Shown here piece by piece: positions 17,972 through 31,473 of a stretch of DNA of 64,000 bases. Positions within the stretch are counted from its first letter, which is position 1. Every line of letters starts with the position of its first letter. The notes under the pieces were generated by a model that was given only the letters and a program-made list of their open reading frames with translations, did no database searches and was not told where the DNA came from. Position numbers and translations under genes: made by a program. The stretch is from Shewanella polaris (lineage in GTDB: Bacteria; Pseudomonadota; Gammaproteobacteria; Enterobacterales; Shewanellaceae): contig NZ_CP041036.1 in NCBI RefSeq assembly GCF_006385555.1, forward strand, positions 4,584,538 to 4,648,537. Reading direction: 5' to 3'.

Positions 17972-18643
17972 TTACAAATCAATAAATAGCTGATTCAATA
18001 AGGTTTTAACTTGTTCATCATCCTCTTCAAATTGAATACCAACATTGACTTTCCCATTCTCAAATCGGCTATTACATACCTTGGCAGGAATCAATATTTC
18101 TTTATCGTTAGGTGAACGCATAATAATGAAAATATCTTTCGGATTCACTTTAATTTGGGCATTATCAGTTTTAAATACAAAACCACATCCTTTGGCTGAA
18201 ATATCCGAAATAATGCCTTTTAATTGGGCGACCTTTTTATCATTTTGATCTTCTCTTGTAACTATTGACGCTGGTAAATGAGTAATAAAACGTTGATGAG
18301 TTCGAAGTTGACGATTTTCAATTTTATCTGGATAGCGTAAAAATATAAATTTTTCAGGAATTTTAGTAATATTTTTAATTGTCGATCTAAAGGCATAGCA
18401 TTCACCTTGCTGCCCTTCTAATAAGTAACGCACAACAACACCATTACCCTCGACAAGTACATCACTGTAATTACTCATCTTCTGAGGTGCGGGATGCTTT
18501 AAGATAATATATTGCCCTAATTCATATCCAACCAAAGCAGCTTTCATGCGTACTTTTACCGGATAGTCGATCTGTAAATCAACAATTTTACCTGGAGTAA
18601 GTTCGAAAAAAATAGGGTTAGGAGTAGGAATCGCGGTCAACAT
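17972..18643 (-). CDS. PilZ-domain c-di-GMP-binding protein (YcgR-like)
   Basis: The 223-residue protein has an N-terminal YcgR-N-like beta domain (about 10-105) and a C-terminal PilZ domain. The c-di-GMP-binding residues are all present: RxxxR as Arg114 and Arg118 in RTHQR, and DxSxxG as Asp147, Ser149 and Gly152 in DISAKG. Proteins of this layout tie c-di-GMP to flagellar motor braking or surface behaviour. It is a single gene, convergent to the CMD gene, and there is no motility gene next to it. Target unknown. Confidence 0.9.
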   Translation of the reverse strand: MLTAIPTPNPIFFELTPGKIVDLQIDYPVKVRMKAALVGYELGQYIILKHPAPQKMSNYSDVLVEGNGVVVRYLLEGQQGECYAFRSTIKNITKIPEKFIFLRYPDKIENRQLRTHQRFITHLPASIVTREDQNDKKVAQLKGIISDISAKGCGFVFKTDNAQIKVNPKDIFIIMRSPNDKEILIPAKVCNSRFENGKVNVGIQFEEDDEQVKTLLNQLFIDL

Positions 18644-18813
18644 CTAGAATCCATTAGAGTGATGATAAGTTTACAAGCATAAATGTATGGCGATAATTTA
18701 ACTAAGGCAATAGTTATATCACTTTCAAATGTAAAAATGTGCAGTAAAATTAAATTAACGTATATTTATTAAACACTAGCGATTAAATAAACACTAAATA
18801 TGCAGTTAATTTG

Positions 18814-18850
18814 AAAAAGAGGAGGCACTTATTTAGCGTCTCCTCTTTTT
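18814..18850. terminator. Bidirectional intrinsic terminator downstream of prlC
   Basis: AAAAAGAGGAG(GC) pairs with (GT)CTCCTCTTTTT around an AT-rich loop. It has an A-run and a T-run on the two sides, 10 bp beyond the prlC stop on the minus strand. Confidence 0.85.
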
Positions 18851-18859
18851 CAATAAATC

Positions 18860-20905
18860 CTATTTCACCGCAGCAATACCACTGTGACGTAATAAAGCAT
18901 CAGTGTTTGGTTCACGTCCCATAAAGCGTTTAAATAATTCCATAGGCTCTTCACTACCGCCCATTTCGAGAATGTTGTTTAAGAAGCTTTTACCCGTTTC
19001 CGAGTTAAAGATGCCTTCAATTTCAAAACGTGAAAATGCATCTGCAGATAAAACCTCGGCCCACTTATAACTGTAATAACCTGCAGCATAACCACCCGCA
19101 AAAATATGGGCAAACCCGTGTTGAAAGCGATTAAAGCTTGGCGGTGTTAATACCGCTATTTGACTACGAACTTCATCTAAAATCCCCTGAATATCGACAC
19201 CCTTTTTAGGGTCAAATTCATGGTGCATTCTAAAGTCAAATAATGAAAACTCAAGTTGGCGTAACATCATCATGCCCGACTGGAAATTTTTGGCTGCTAA
19301 CATTTTATCAAGCAACTCTTTTGGTAATGGCTCACCCGTTTCATAGTGGCCAGATATTTCCGCTAGCGCTTCTTCTTGCCAGCACCAATTTTCCATAAAC
19401 TGACTTGGTAGCTCTACCGCATCCCAAGGTACTCCATTAATACCCGATACACCGCCCACATCAACCTTGGTTAACATGTGGTGAATGCCGTGGCCAAATT
19501 CATGAAACAATGTAGTCACTTCATCATGGGTAAATAGCGCAGGTTTGCCATCCACCGGGCCATTAAAGTTACACGTTAAATATGCTACTGGTTTTTGCAG
19601 CCCGGTAGAGGTTACACGGCGACCGCGACAATCGTCCATCCACGCGCCACCACGCTTACCGCTACGAGCATATAAATCGAGATAAAAACTGCCACGATGC
19701 ACTTTATCGGCATCATGAATATTGAAAAAACGAACATCTTTATGCCAAGTATCTACACCTTTTTGTTCACTAATGGTTAAGCCAAATAAACGATTTACGG
19801 TGTAAAATAAACCTGACAATACTTTGTCTTCAGGAAAATACGGACGCAATATTTCTTGCGATACTTCATACTTGTGTTGTTGTAGTTTTTCAGCATAAAA
19901 GCTTAAGTCCCACGACGCCATTTCAGTGACGTTATAGTGCTCTTTAGCAAATGTGCGTAGCTCGACTAACTCAGTTGCTGCCTGTTCTTCAGAGCGTTCA
20001 CCTAACTCATTTAAAAATCCCAATACTTGTGCTGGATTCTCGGCCATTTTGGTCGCTAACGATTTTTCAGCATAGTTGGCAAAACCGAGTAGATTTGCTA
20101 ACTCATGACGCAGCGCAATAATTTCGTTCATATTGTCGGTGTTATCAAATTCACCAGCATTAGGGCCTTGATCAGACGCGCGGGTTACAAATGCACGGTA
20201 GCATTCTTCGCGTAGTTGACGGTTTTCACTATAAGTCATCACAGGTAAATAAGATGGAAAATCGAGGGTGAATAGCCAACCCTTTTGCTCTTTGGCGTCT
20301 GCCATGGCTTTTGCAGCTGCGATGGCTGACTCTGGTAAACCAGCTAAATCGGCTTCGTCAGTAATCAGTTTGCTCCATGCTTGAGTTGCATCTAATAATT
20401 GGTTAGAAAAGTTACTGGTTAGCTCAGATAAACGCTTAACCATTTCACCATAGCGTGCTTTCTGGCTGTCATCTAAACCAATACCCGACAATTCAAAGTC
20501 GCGTAAACTTTGTTCAACCACCATTTTTTGTGCTTGAGTTAGTTGTGCAAAGTCTGCCGATTCGTGGATCGATTTATACGCTTCGTACAAACCTTGATGC
20601 TGTCCAACATAAGTGCCGTAATCTGACAGTAGTGGTAAACAAGCATCATGGGCATCACGTAATTCATCGCTACTGATCACCGAATTCATGTGTGACACAG
20701 GCGACCAGATTTTACTTAATTCATCATCAACCTCTTCTAGAGGTGCAATCAAGTTATCCCAAGTGTATTGGCTATTTTTAGCTAACAGTGCATCAATGGT
20801 CTCACGACATTTAGCAATGCCTTGCTCAACCGCAGGCTGAATGTGTTCAGGTTTAATTTTTGAAAATTCTGGTAATTCTGCGCTACTTAGCAATGGATTG
20901 CTCAT
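18860..20905 (-). CDS. prlC: Oligopeptidase A (M3 zinc metallopeptidase)
   Basis: PrlC (OpdA) degrades short peptides, including cleaved signal peptides, in the cytoplasm. The protein has 681 residues, like E. coli PrlC (680), and starts MSNPLLSSAELPEFSKIKPEHI as in the family. The zinc site is HEFGHG with His468, Glu469 and His472, preceded by LFTHDEVTTLF and followed by GVPWDAVELPSQFMENW, where a Glu supplies the third ligand. SGKRGGAWMDDCRGRR is another M3 block. It is monocistronic with a clear terminator. The upstream region holds a 10-bp inverted repeat (21074-21118). Confidence 0.97.
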   Translation of the reverse strand: MSNPLLSSAELPEFSKIKPEHIQPAVEQGIAKCRETIDALLAKNSQYTWDNLIAPLEEVDDELSKIWSPVSHMNSVISSDELRDAHDACLPLLSDYGTYVGQHQGLYEAYKSIHESADFAQLTQAQKMVVEQSLRDFELSGIGLDDSQKARYGEMVKRLSELTSNFSNQLLDATQAWSKLITDEADLAGLPESAIAAAKAMADAKEQKGWLFTLDFPSYLPVMTYSENRQLREECYRAFVTRASDQGPNAGEFDNTDNMNEIIALRHELANLLGFANYAEKSLATKMAENPAQVLGFLNELGERSEEQAATELVELRTFAKEHYNVTEMASWDLSFYAEKLQQHKYEVSQEILRPYFPEDKVLSGLFYTVNRLFGLTISEQKGVDTWHKDVRFFNIHDADKVHRGSFYLDLYARSGKRGGAWMDDCRGRRVTSTGLQKPVAYLTCNFNGPVDGKPALFTHDEVTTLFHEFGHGIHHMLTKVDVGGVSGINGVPWDAVELPSQFMENWCWQEEALAEISGHYETGEPLPKELLDKMLAAKNFQSGMMMLRQLEFSLFDFRMHHEFDPKKGVDIQGILDEVRSQIAVLTPPSFNRFQHGFAHIFAGGYAAGYYSYKWAEVLSADAFSRFEIEGIFNSETGKSFLNNILEMGGSEEPMELFKRFMGREPNTDALLRHSGIAAVK

Positions 20906-21329
20906 AAAGATTCCTCGAATTATGTCGCGTGAGTATTTAACCTCAACTTGGGTTAAAAGATGGGATTTTATTATTCAGATCCCGGGCCGAGAGTATCTAC
21001 CTTATATTGGGTTACCTGATGTCATTTTCAAGCGTTGAAACAATTTACCCCTACAAACATAACGGGCCTTTCTAAATGATACATACGTCTTTTATCACCA
21101 TTTTTGACTGTATCATTTTAACTAAATACAAAGCTAACTCTTCCTAGCTCAATTACTAGACAAATAAAGTGATCAACACCTCAAATTCAGTTTACATTTA
21201 ATTTACAAAACTAATATTGACAGATAGATCCCAAATAAAATTGATTATCATTTAAATTTACTTTAAATAGACTACCATACGCTTTATTAAGACATATCTA
21301 TTTACATTTTAACCGCGAGCAGAACAAAT
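20906..21329. other. Divergent intergenic region of prlC and the outer-membrane barrel gene
   Basis: This 424-bp region has no convincing gene. It contains the perfect 10-bp inverted repeat AAATGATACA (21074-21083) and TGTATCATTT (21109-21118), separated by 25 bp, an arrangement like an operator pair. Nearer the barrel gene, TTGATTATCATTTAAAT (21241-21257) resembles a weak Fur box. The rest is AT-rich. Confidence 0.45.
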
Positions 21330-22094
21330 ATGACCTTTTATACCTCAACCATTAACCGTAAAAATAGTGTTAACTCTTTTTTTCTCGTTGTAATGACTTG
21401 GGTAAGTTTAATGGTTTCAATTCCAGCACTCGCCACAACAGATAACCAACCAACAATTGGATTTAATATAGCTTGGGATAACCATTACATATCAGAAGGT
21501 CGCAATAATTTAGATAAAGGCGGTATTGTTTGGGGTGTTGCCAGTTTCGAACAAGAGGATCTAGCGGTTTATGCTGTAGTAGGCCGAGCAGACCAAGTGC
21601 ACTATATTGAATGGAATGCAGGTTTAGAATATACCTTACATTTACATGATGACGTCGACGCCACTATTGGCTATCAACGTTTAGAGTTTTATGGTGATGA
21701 GCGCGCATCCGACAATGAGTTTTTCAGTTCATTAACTTATAACGGTTTTAGCTGGCTTATTCCTGCTATTAATTACACATTTGCTACCGAGGCTGGCGGT
21801 TATTTTGTTGAACTGAGTTTGCATAGCCCATGGGAAATTAATGAACAACTCACGTTAACACCCTATGTAGTACAAGGTGTTGACTTTCAATATAGCAGCG
21901 AACAACACGATGGTGCTAATCATTTTCAATTTGGGTTAGAAGCTGAACATCAAATTAGTGATTCAATGTCATTATCTGCACATATTAGCCACAGTATTGC
22001 TCAAGAAGACATTAAACAGCAAGCTAGTACTGATGGTATTCAGGGCAGCTTAGATCAAACTTATGCAGGAGTGTATTTAAACTTAACTTTTTAA
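21330..22094 (+). CDS. Putative outer-membrane beta-barrel (TorF-like) protein
   Basis: The 254-residue protein has a signal peptide ending near ALA (about residue 36). Alternating beta-strand sequence follows, ending in a C-terminal Phe (GVYLNLTF), the usual outer-membrane assembly signal. IGFNIAWDNHYISEGRNNLDKGGIVWG resembles the N-terminal strands of the TorF-type porin family. The strands suggest a barrel of about 10-12. Transport substrate is unknown. A weak Fur-box-like site lies about 80 bp upstream. The small secreted protein gene follows after 80 bp in the same direction and may be co-transcribed. Confidence 0.65.
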   Translation: MTFYTSTINRKNSVNSFFLVVMTWVSLMVSIPALATTDNQPTIGFNIAWDNHYISEGRNNLDKGGIVWGVASFEQEDLAVYAVVGRADQVHYIEWNAGLEYTLHLHDDVDATIGYQRLEFYGDERASDNEFFSSLTYNGFSWLIPAINYTFATEAGGYFVELSLHSPWEINEQLTLTPYVVQGVDFQYSSEQHDGANHFQFGLEAEHQISDSMSLSAHISHSIAQEDIKQQASTDGIQGSLDQTYAGVYLNLTF

Positions 22095-22174
22095 CATGGT
22101 TCACTGGTATTTGAGTGTTTGAAGGCTAAACTTAAGGGTATAAGAAAGCCCAATTTACTCAAGCAAGGAAGCTT

Positions 22175-22681
22175 ATGTTAACGCCAATCACCCGTATTTC
22201 AACTAGCTTATTTATTGTGTTATTAACATTCCCAAGTAAGCTATTAATAGCTGGCGAGCTAACTGATCTCATTACAAAAGAGCCTAATCAACATACACAA
22301 CTGACCAATGATAATGCTAGTTCACTACCTCCGCAACATGCTAGTGATCATCTGGGTAAGGTTATCATTGTCCCCGAAAAACCACGCTCTGGGTTAGAAT
22401 ATAAATCAGATGATATTTACCTTAAACCTAGTCTTAAAAACCAAATAACAAAACAAACAAATAATCGCTCATCAAGGTCCACAATAGCCAATGACCCAAG
22501 TTGTCGCTGGCTCGATAATCGCCTTAAACACCTGCAAAAGAAACTACGCCAGACAAAAAACAATCAATTTAGTCATTATCAAGATGAAATTGATATTAGA
22601 AAAAGAGAATTCACTTGCCTTAAGTGCGCCAGCACTGGTCCCACGGATGTTGATCGCAGCATTTGCCAGCCCAAACGCTAA
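22175..22681 (+). CDS. Hypothetical secreted protein, basic, with C-terminal cysteines
   Basis: I do not recognise this 168-residue protein. It has a signal-like hydrophobic N-terminus (about 8-27, ending near LIAGE). A Pro/Asn/Gln-rich linker with PEKPRSGLEYKSDD follows, then a basic helical C-terminal part (CRWLDNRLKHLQKKLRQTKNN). Four Cys (CRW, CLKCA, SICQ) may form disulfides in the periplasm. AAGGAAG lies 7 bases before the ATG. It sits 80 bp after the barrel gene and ahead of gorA. Coding is supported by the length, the signal peptide and a ribosome-binding site, but no function is visible. Confidence 0.6.
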   Translation: MLTPITRISTSLFIVLLTFPSKLLIAGELTDLITKEPNQHTQLTNDNASSLPPQHASDHLGKVIIVPEKPRSGLEYKSDDIYLKPSLKNQITKQTNNRSSRSTIANDPSCRWLDNRLKHLQKKLRQTKNNQFSHYQDEIDIRKREFTCLKCASTGPTDVDRSICQPKR

Positions 22682-22690
22682 GCTTTGCCA

Positions 22691-22724
22691 TGTTTGCAAT
22701 AACTTAACGACTAGATTGCAAACA
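22691..22724. promoter_or_regulatory. Perfect inverted repeat upstream of gorA
   Basis: TGTTTGCAAT and ATTGCAAACA form a perfect 10-bp inverted repeat with a 14-base gap, 10 bases after the stop of the secreted-protein gene and 44 bases before the gorA ATG. It could be an operator, or a terminator hairpin lacking a T-run. Confidence 0.5.
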
Positions 22725-22768
22725 CAAACCCCCTTACAATGGTGGTATTAACCGTAATGGAGATCATC

Positions 22769-24124
22769 ATGGCTCAACATTTTGACTATATCGCGCTTGG
22801 CGCAGGCAGTGGCGGCATAGCCTCAGCAAACCGTGCAGCAATGCGTGGCGCGAAAGTATTAATTATTGAAGCAAAACAAGTTGGCGGAACTTGCGTTAAC
22901 GTTGGCTGTGTACCTAAAAAAGTCATGTGGTATGGTGCTCACGTCGCCGAAGCACTGAATTTGTACGCTAAAGACTATGGCTTTGATGTTACCGTCAATA
23001 AATTCAATTGGAATACTCTAGTCGACAATCGTGAAGCTTATATTAGCCGTATTCATGATGCTTACGGTCGTGGGTTTGCAAGTAATAAAGTCACCTTATT
23101 AAATGGATATGGTCGCTTCATCAATAACAACACCATTGAAGTCGATGGCGAACATTACACAGCGGATCATATCGTTGTTGCAACAGGTGGAGCACCAAGC
23201 ATTCCAAATATTCCTGGTGCTGAATATGGTATCGATTCTGACGGTTTTTTCGCCTTACGCGAACAACCTAAACGTGTTGCCGTTATAGGTGCTGGTTATA
23301 TTGCAGTAGAAGTTGCTGGCGTATTACATGCGCTAGGTAGCGAAACTCATCTATTAGTACGTAAGCACGCTCCATTACGTAACTTTGACCCTATTTTAAC
23401 TGACGCTTTAGTTGAAGCAATGGCAACTGACGGCCCAACACTGCACACTAATAGTGTGCCCAAATCGGTCAGTAAAAATAACGATGGCAGCCTAACTTTA
23501 GCTCTTGAAAATGGAGAAATATTAACTGTTGATTGTCTAATTTGGGCCATTGGCCGTTCACCATCAACTGGCAACATCGGCTTAGAACATACTGATGTGA
23601 AGCTAGATGCAAAAGGCTACGTCATTACAGACGAACAGCAAAATACTACGGCTAAAGGTATTTACTGTGTTGGTGACATTATGGCTGGAGGAGTTGAATT
23701 AACCCCTGTAGCAGTTAAAGCTGGTCGGTTATTGTCTGAGCGGTTATTTGGTAACATGCCAGATGCCAAAATGGATTACAGCTTAATTCCAACCGTAGTA
23801 TTTAGCCATCCTCCTATCGGCACTATGGGTTTAACAGAGCCAGAAGCTACTGAAAAACACGGTAAAGAAAACATTAAAGTGTATACCTCAACATTCACCT
23901 CTATGTACTCTGCGATAACCTCGCATCGTCAAGCCTGTAAAATGAAACTAGTTTGTGCAGGTGACAATGAGGTTGTAGTCGGCATACACGGTATAGGCTT
24001 TGGAATGGATGAAATACTCCAAGGTTTTGGCGTAGCGATGAAAATGGGCGCAACCAAAGCTGACTTTGACTCAGTTGTTGCGATACATCCAACTGGCGCG
24101 GAAGAGTTTGTTACCATGAGGTAA
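22769..24124 (+). CDS. gorA: Glutathione reductase
   Basis: Gor reduces glutathione disulfide with NADPH in the cytoplasm. The start is set at the ATG at 22769, giving [19 protein letters not shown] like E. coli Gor (MTKHYDYIAIGGGSGGIAS). Upstream in-frame starts would add ten odd residues. The redox disulfide is Cys42/Cys47 in [16 protein letters not shown], the second Rossmann motif is [13 protein letters not shown], and Arg residues in [10 protein letters not shown] fit NADPH preference. The C-terminal catalytic pair is in [13 protein letters not shown]. Length is 451 aa (E. coli 450). It ends with a strong terminator before the rRNA operon. Its product also supplies the thiol used by the adhC/fghA pair in this window. 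Confidence 0.97.
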   Translation: MAQHFDYIALGAGSGGIASANRAAMRGAKVLIIEAKQVGGTCVNVGCVPKKVMWYGAHVAEALNLYAKDYGFDVTVNKFNWNTLVDNREAYISRIHDAYGRGFASNKVTLLNGYGRFINNNTIEVDGEHYTADHIVVATGGAPSIPNIPGAEYGIDSDGFFALREQPKRVAVIGAGYIAVEVAGVLHALGSETHLLVRKHAPLRNFDPILTDALVEAMATDGPTLHTNSVPKSVSKNNDGSLTLALENGEILTVDCLIWAIGRSPSTGNIGLEHTDVKLDAKGYVITDEQQNTTAKGIYCVGDIMAGGVELTPVAVKAGRLLSERLFGNMPDAKMDYSLIPTVVFSHPPIGTMGLTEPEATEKHGKENIKVYTSTFTSMYSAITSHRQACKMKLVCAGDNEVVVGIHGIGFGMDEILQGFGVAMKMGATKADFDSVVAIHPTGAEEFVTMR

Positions 24125-24159
24125 AGTGAATATTTAAAATTATTAACTCTCATATTACT

Positions 24160-24197
24160 AACCGAGAATGACTATAACTGTTGTTCTCGGTTTTTTA
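24160..24197 (+). terminator. Intrinsic terminator of gorA
   Basis: AACCGAGAA pairs with TTCTCGGTT, followed by a T-run, about 35 bp after the gorA stop codon. Confidence 0.9.
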
Positions 24198-24240
24198 TTC
24201 CTGTTTATCCGCTAACCATTTCACAACAAATTACAGATGT

Positions 24241-24273
24241 AAAAAAGCCCGCTATATAATAGCGGGCTTTTTT
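24241..24273 (-). terminator. Intrinsic terminator of the rRNA operon
   Basis: AAAAAAGCCCGCTAT and ATAGCGGGCTTTTTT form a 9-bp GC-rich stem with A and T runs, 26 bp beyond the 5S gene on the minus strand. It can also act on transcripts arriving from gorA. Confidence 0.92.
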
Positions 24274-24298
24274 ACGACTCTTTCAAGTCAATTAGGCG

Positions 24299-24414
24299 CC
24301 TGGAAATGACCTACTCTCACATGGGGAGACCCCACACTACCATCGGCGATACTGTGTTTCACTTCTGAGTTCGGAATGGGATCAGGTGGTGCCACAGCTC
24401 TATGGTTTCCAGAC
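24299..24414 (-). rRNA. rrf: 5S ribosomal RNA
   Basis: On the minus strand the sequence begins TGTCTGGAAACCATAGAG and contains CCATTCCGAACTCAGAAGTG and GTAGTGTGGGG, the conserved 5S core of gammaproteobacteria. It ends near TCATTTCCAGGCGCC. It lies about 150 bp after 23S. End positions are accurate to a few bases. Confidence 0.95.
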
Positions 24415-24565
24415 AAATTTTGCTTATCTAACGCATTATTCTTGATGCATTAAATAATAATTCGGAAAGCTGATTGCTTTTACTCTTATTAAGAGTATTG
24501 AGTCTCTCACACTGTCTAAGCGCTCTATTCTAACACTAAGGTCAGTAAAACCCATCTGGGTTGTA

Positions 24566-27469
<2,904 letters not shown>

Positions 27470-27852
27470 ATACAACCCAAATGAGTTTCACTTTCGTGAA
27501 CCACCTGCGTTATATCGCAACTAGCTGGTTTTTACTTGTCTCACCTCCAGGGTAGGAAGTGGACTCGCCTTAGTTTTTAGAATATTCAAGACACTTAAAC
27601 AGTGTTTTGAGAACTCAAGATACTGATATTTTTCGTATCAGTATTATTTTTCGCACTAACGTAATCACACAAACGACAACGAATTATCATCTATGCGCCT
27701 TTAGTTAGTACTATCAGCTTTCCAAATTGTTAAAGAACAACACTTAACCGGCTCGCGGTGTGTTTTACTTACCTTCCGAAGAAGTTAACAAGTAATCTGT
27801 GTGAACACTCACATGCATTGCTGCACTTTAGGTATTGAGTTAGTCGTATAGG
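27470..27852 (-). other. 16S-23S internal transcribed spacer without tRNA
   Basis: The spacer is 383 bp. I saw no tRNA cloverleaf or T-loop motif on the operon strand, so this operon type carries no spacer tRNA. It contains a boxA (27727-27739 on the minus strand, TGTTCTTTAACAA) and a hairpin ATACTGATA/TATCAGTAT (27620-27644). Confidence 0.75.
27727..27739 (-). promoter_or_regulatory. boxA antitermination site in the rRNA spacer
   Basis: TGTTCTTTAACAA on the minus strand matches the rRNA boxA consensus and lies between 16S and 23S, where a second antitermination site is usual. Confidence 0.85.
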
Positions 27853-29394
<1,542 letters not shown>

Positions 29395-29615
29395 AAAGTT
29401 TTTTTGAAATATTCGGTTAGGAATATTTCGGCTCAATGAATTCTGATTTACACCTTATAAACTCGGAAGAATCTATAAAATGTTTGTTACATATTGCTAT
29501 GAACATTCATCGTTGCATTGAGTTGAAATTTTTTGATTGCCAACATTCCGAAGAACAGAAGACAATTTCGAATAACTCAATACCTGTGAATGTCCACACA
29601 GATTTCTTGTTTAAA

Positions 29616-29628
29616 TTGTTAAAGAACG
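29616..29628 (-). promoter_or_regulatory. boxA antitermination site in the rRNA leader
   Basis: CGTTCTTTAACAA on the minus strand, about 220 bp upstream of 16S, matches the boxA used for rRNA antitermination and is nearly identical to the spacer copy. Confidence 0.85.
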
Positions 29629-29701
29629 TTGCTCACTATGAAGAAGTTTAAGTCTTTCATGTTAGCAGCCTAAGACGCTAGGTCGTTGGCTTGGGGTGCG
29701 T

Positions 29702-29729
29702 ATTCTACGCTTCCCCGTGTTGGCGTCAA
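29702..29729 (-). promoter_or_regulatory. rRNA operon promoter P2
   Basis: Minus-strand -35 TTGACG (29724-29729), 16-bp spacer and -10 TAGAAT (29702-29707), followed by a GC-rich discriminator-like ACGCACCCC. It lies downstream of P1 and upstream of boxA, as in other rRNA operons. Confidence 0.8.
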
Positions 29730-29835
29730 GTGATTTTTCAAACTTTCTTTTCGCTGCTGAACTCAGTGTTTTGAAGCACTTAATTCAACCTAACCCGGTG
29801 ACCGCTTGCGCTGTCTGCCGTGTCAGTGGATGCGC

Positions 29836-29863
29836 ATTATAGGCAACTCAAGATTTAGTGCAA
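29836..29863 (-). promoter_or_regulatory. rRNA operon promoter P1
   Basis: Minus-strand -35 TTGCAC (29858-29863), 16-bp spacer and perfect -10 TATAAT (29836-29841) followed by GCGCATCC, a GC-rich discriminator typical of stringently controlled promoters. The upstream A/T-rich sequence (29864-29890) could serve as an UP element. Confidence 0.8.
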
Positions 29864-29924
29864 GCATAAAAAGCTTAAATATTAGATAAACATAACTAAC
29901 AGGTGTTTTTTCAAACGAAAAGAA

Positions 29925-29951
29925 CAAAAAAGGGACTATTCGTCCCTTTTA
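29925..29951 (-). terminator. Intrinsic terminator of ccoG
   Basis: AAAAAAGGGAC-TATTC-GTCCCTTTT, about 20 bp beyond the ccoG stop on the minus strand and just upstream of the rRNA promoters, which insulates the two units. Confidence 0.85.
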
Positions 29952-29969
29952 TGGCTATTTCACTCGGTT

Positions 29970-31397
29970 CTAATCACCGAAAAATCGAGTTTCCTGTTTT
30001 ATCTCTATTGGATTACCGTCTATCTGTGCAGTGATTTTGATATCGATTTTGGTGATACTTCTCTTAAGCTCGATAGGATCAACAGCGATACTAATTGGTA
30101 AGGTCAAAACTTCACCCGATTCTATTGATACATGTTGTGGGCCAATCCATCTGGCATTAGGCAAGCCTTCAACACTTAGCTCATATTCTTGCGGCTGCTC
30201 AGTCTTATTCAGAATTTTAATGGTGAAGGTGTTCTCTGTGTTGCCTTGGTTGTTTTCTCTATAAAGAGAATTTCTGTCTCTAATGACATCCATACGTACT
30301 GGGGCGATGGTCGCACTAGCGTAGACGAAGACTAGGATCATAACCGTCAGTACCACGCCATAACCAACTAACTTTGGTCGCAACACCTTTTCTTGCACAC
30401 CTTCAAGCTTGTTTTCTGTTGTGTAACTAATGAGACCTTTATCGTATCCCATCCGTTCCATGGTGTTATCGCATGCATCAATACAGGCACCACAGTTGAT
30501 GCATTCATATTGCAGGCCATTACGAATATCAATTCCTGTTGGGCACACTTGGACACATAAATCACAGTCTATACAATCACCTAACCCCATTTCTTTAGGA
30601 TCTTGCTTGCGGGTACGTGGGCCACGGGTTTCTCCACGTTGGCTATCGTACCCTACTATATAGGTATTTTTATCAAACATTGCTGCTTGAAAACGCGCAT
30701 AAGGACACATGTGGATGCACATAATCTCACGCATCCACCCGGCATTACCGTAAGTAGCAACCGTAAAAAATACGACCCAAAAATAAATCCCGCCACTGGC
30801 GTTAAGTGTAAAAAAGTCGATATAGAGTTCGTGACTTGGAACAAAGTACGAAACAAACGTAGTGGCAGTTAATAGTGAGACAAATAACCAAGCGGTATGT
30901 TTAGCTGTTTTACGCCAGAGTTTATTAACACTCCATGGCATTTGATCAAGCTTTATACGTTTATTACGTGCACCTTCAAACTTTTCTTCAAACCAGATGA
31001 AAATAAAGGTCCATACTGTCTGTGGGCAAGTAAAACCACACCACACTCGACCTAAATAAGTGGTAACGAAAAACAACCCAAACGCGGCGATCATAAATAG
31101 TGCAGCGAGCAAGGTTAAATCTTGTGGCCAAATAGTTAAACCAAACACGTGAAACTTTTGCTCAGCAAGATCAAACCAAACTGCTTGTCTATTTCCCCAT
31201 GGTATCCAAGGCAAAAGTAAGAAGAATAACATGGCAATCCAACCCATCTTACGGCGTATCGATGTCCATAAGCCATCGACAGCTCTTACGTAAATACGGT
31301 TGCGCGGATTAAAACGGTCTGTTTTACTGGCATCTGGTTGATGGATTTGAATACGCTGTTGCTTGGAAAAGTCCTTGGGGTTAGATTCTTTCGTCAT
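29970..31397 (-). CDS. ccoG: Cytochrome cbb3 oxidase accessory protein CcoG (RdxA/FixG family)
   Basis: CcoG is a membrane polyferredoxin linked to copper handling during cbb3 oxidase assembly. The 475-residue protein has membrane helices at about 52-68, 92-115, 165-185, 203-220 and 335-355. Two 4Fe-4S motifs are complete: Cys275, 278, 281, 285 (CIDCDLCVQVC) and Cys299, 302, 305, 309 (CINCGACIDAC). WCGFTCPQTVW (119-129) and CIHMCPYARFQ (227-237) are family signatures. The C-terminal domain (about 375-475) is an Ig-like periplasmic fold. The ccoNOPQ genes are not in this window, so it is a stand-alone copy. Confidence 0.93.
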   Translation of the reverse strand: MTKESNPKDFSKQQRIQIHQPDASKTDRFNPRNRIYVRAVDGLWTSIRRKMGWIAMLFFLLLPWIPWGNRQAVWFDLAEQKFHVFGLTIWPQDLTLLAALFMIAAFGLFFVTTYLGRVWCGFTCPQTVWTFIFIWFEEKFEGARNKRIKLDQMPWSVNKLWRKTAKHTAWLFVSLLTATTFVSYFVPSHELYIDFFTLNASGGIYFWVVFFTVATYGNAGWMREIMCIHMCPYARFQAAMFDKNTYIVGYDSQRGETRGPRTRKQDPKEMGLGDCIDCDLCVQVCPTGIDIRNGLQYECINCGACIDACDNTMERMGYDKGLISYTTENKLEGVQEKVLRPKLVGYGVVLTVMILVFVYASATIAPVRMDVIRDRNSLYRENNQGNTENTFTIKILNKTEQPQEYELSVEGLPNARWIGPQHVSIESGEVLTLPISIAVDPIELKRSITKIDIKITAQIDGNPIEIKQETRFFGD

Positions 31398-31473
31398 TTT
31401 ACAGCCTTACTGCTTTAATATTGAACGATAACTAGCTTATTATATAGGTAATAACACATTATTGGATAGAAAA

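Noticed and set aside
29436..29651. Plus-strand frame of 71 codons
   Set aside because: Lies in the rRNA leader, overlapping boxA, in antisense; it reflects leader sequence, not a gene.
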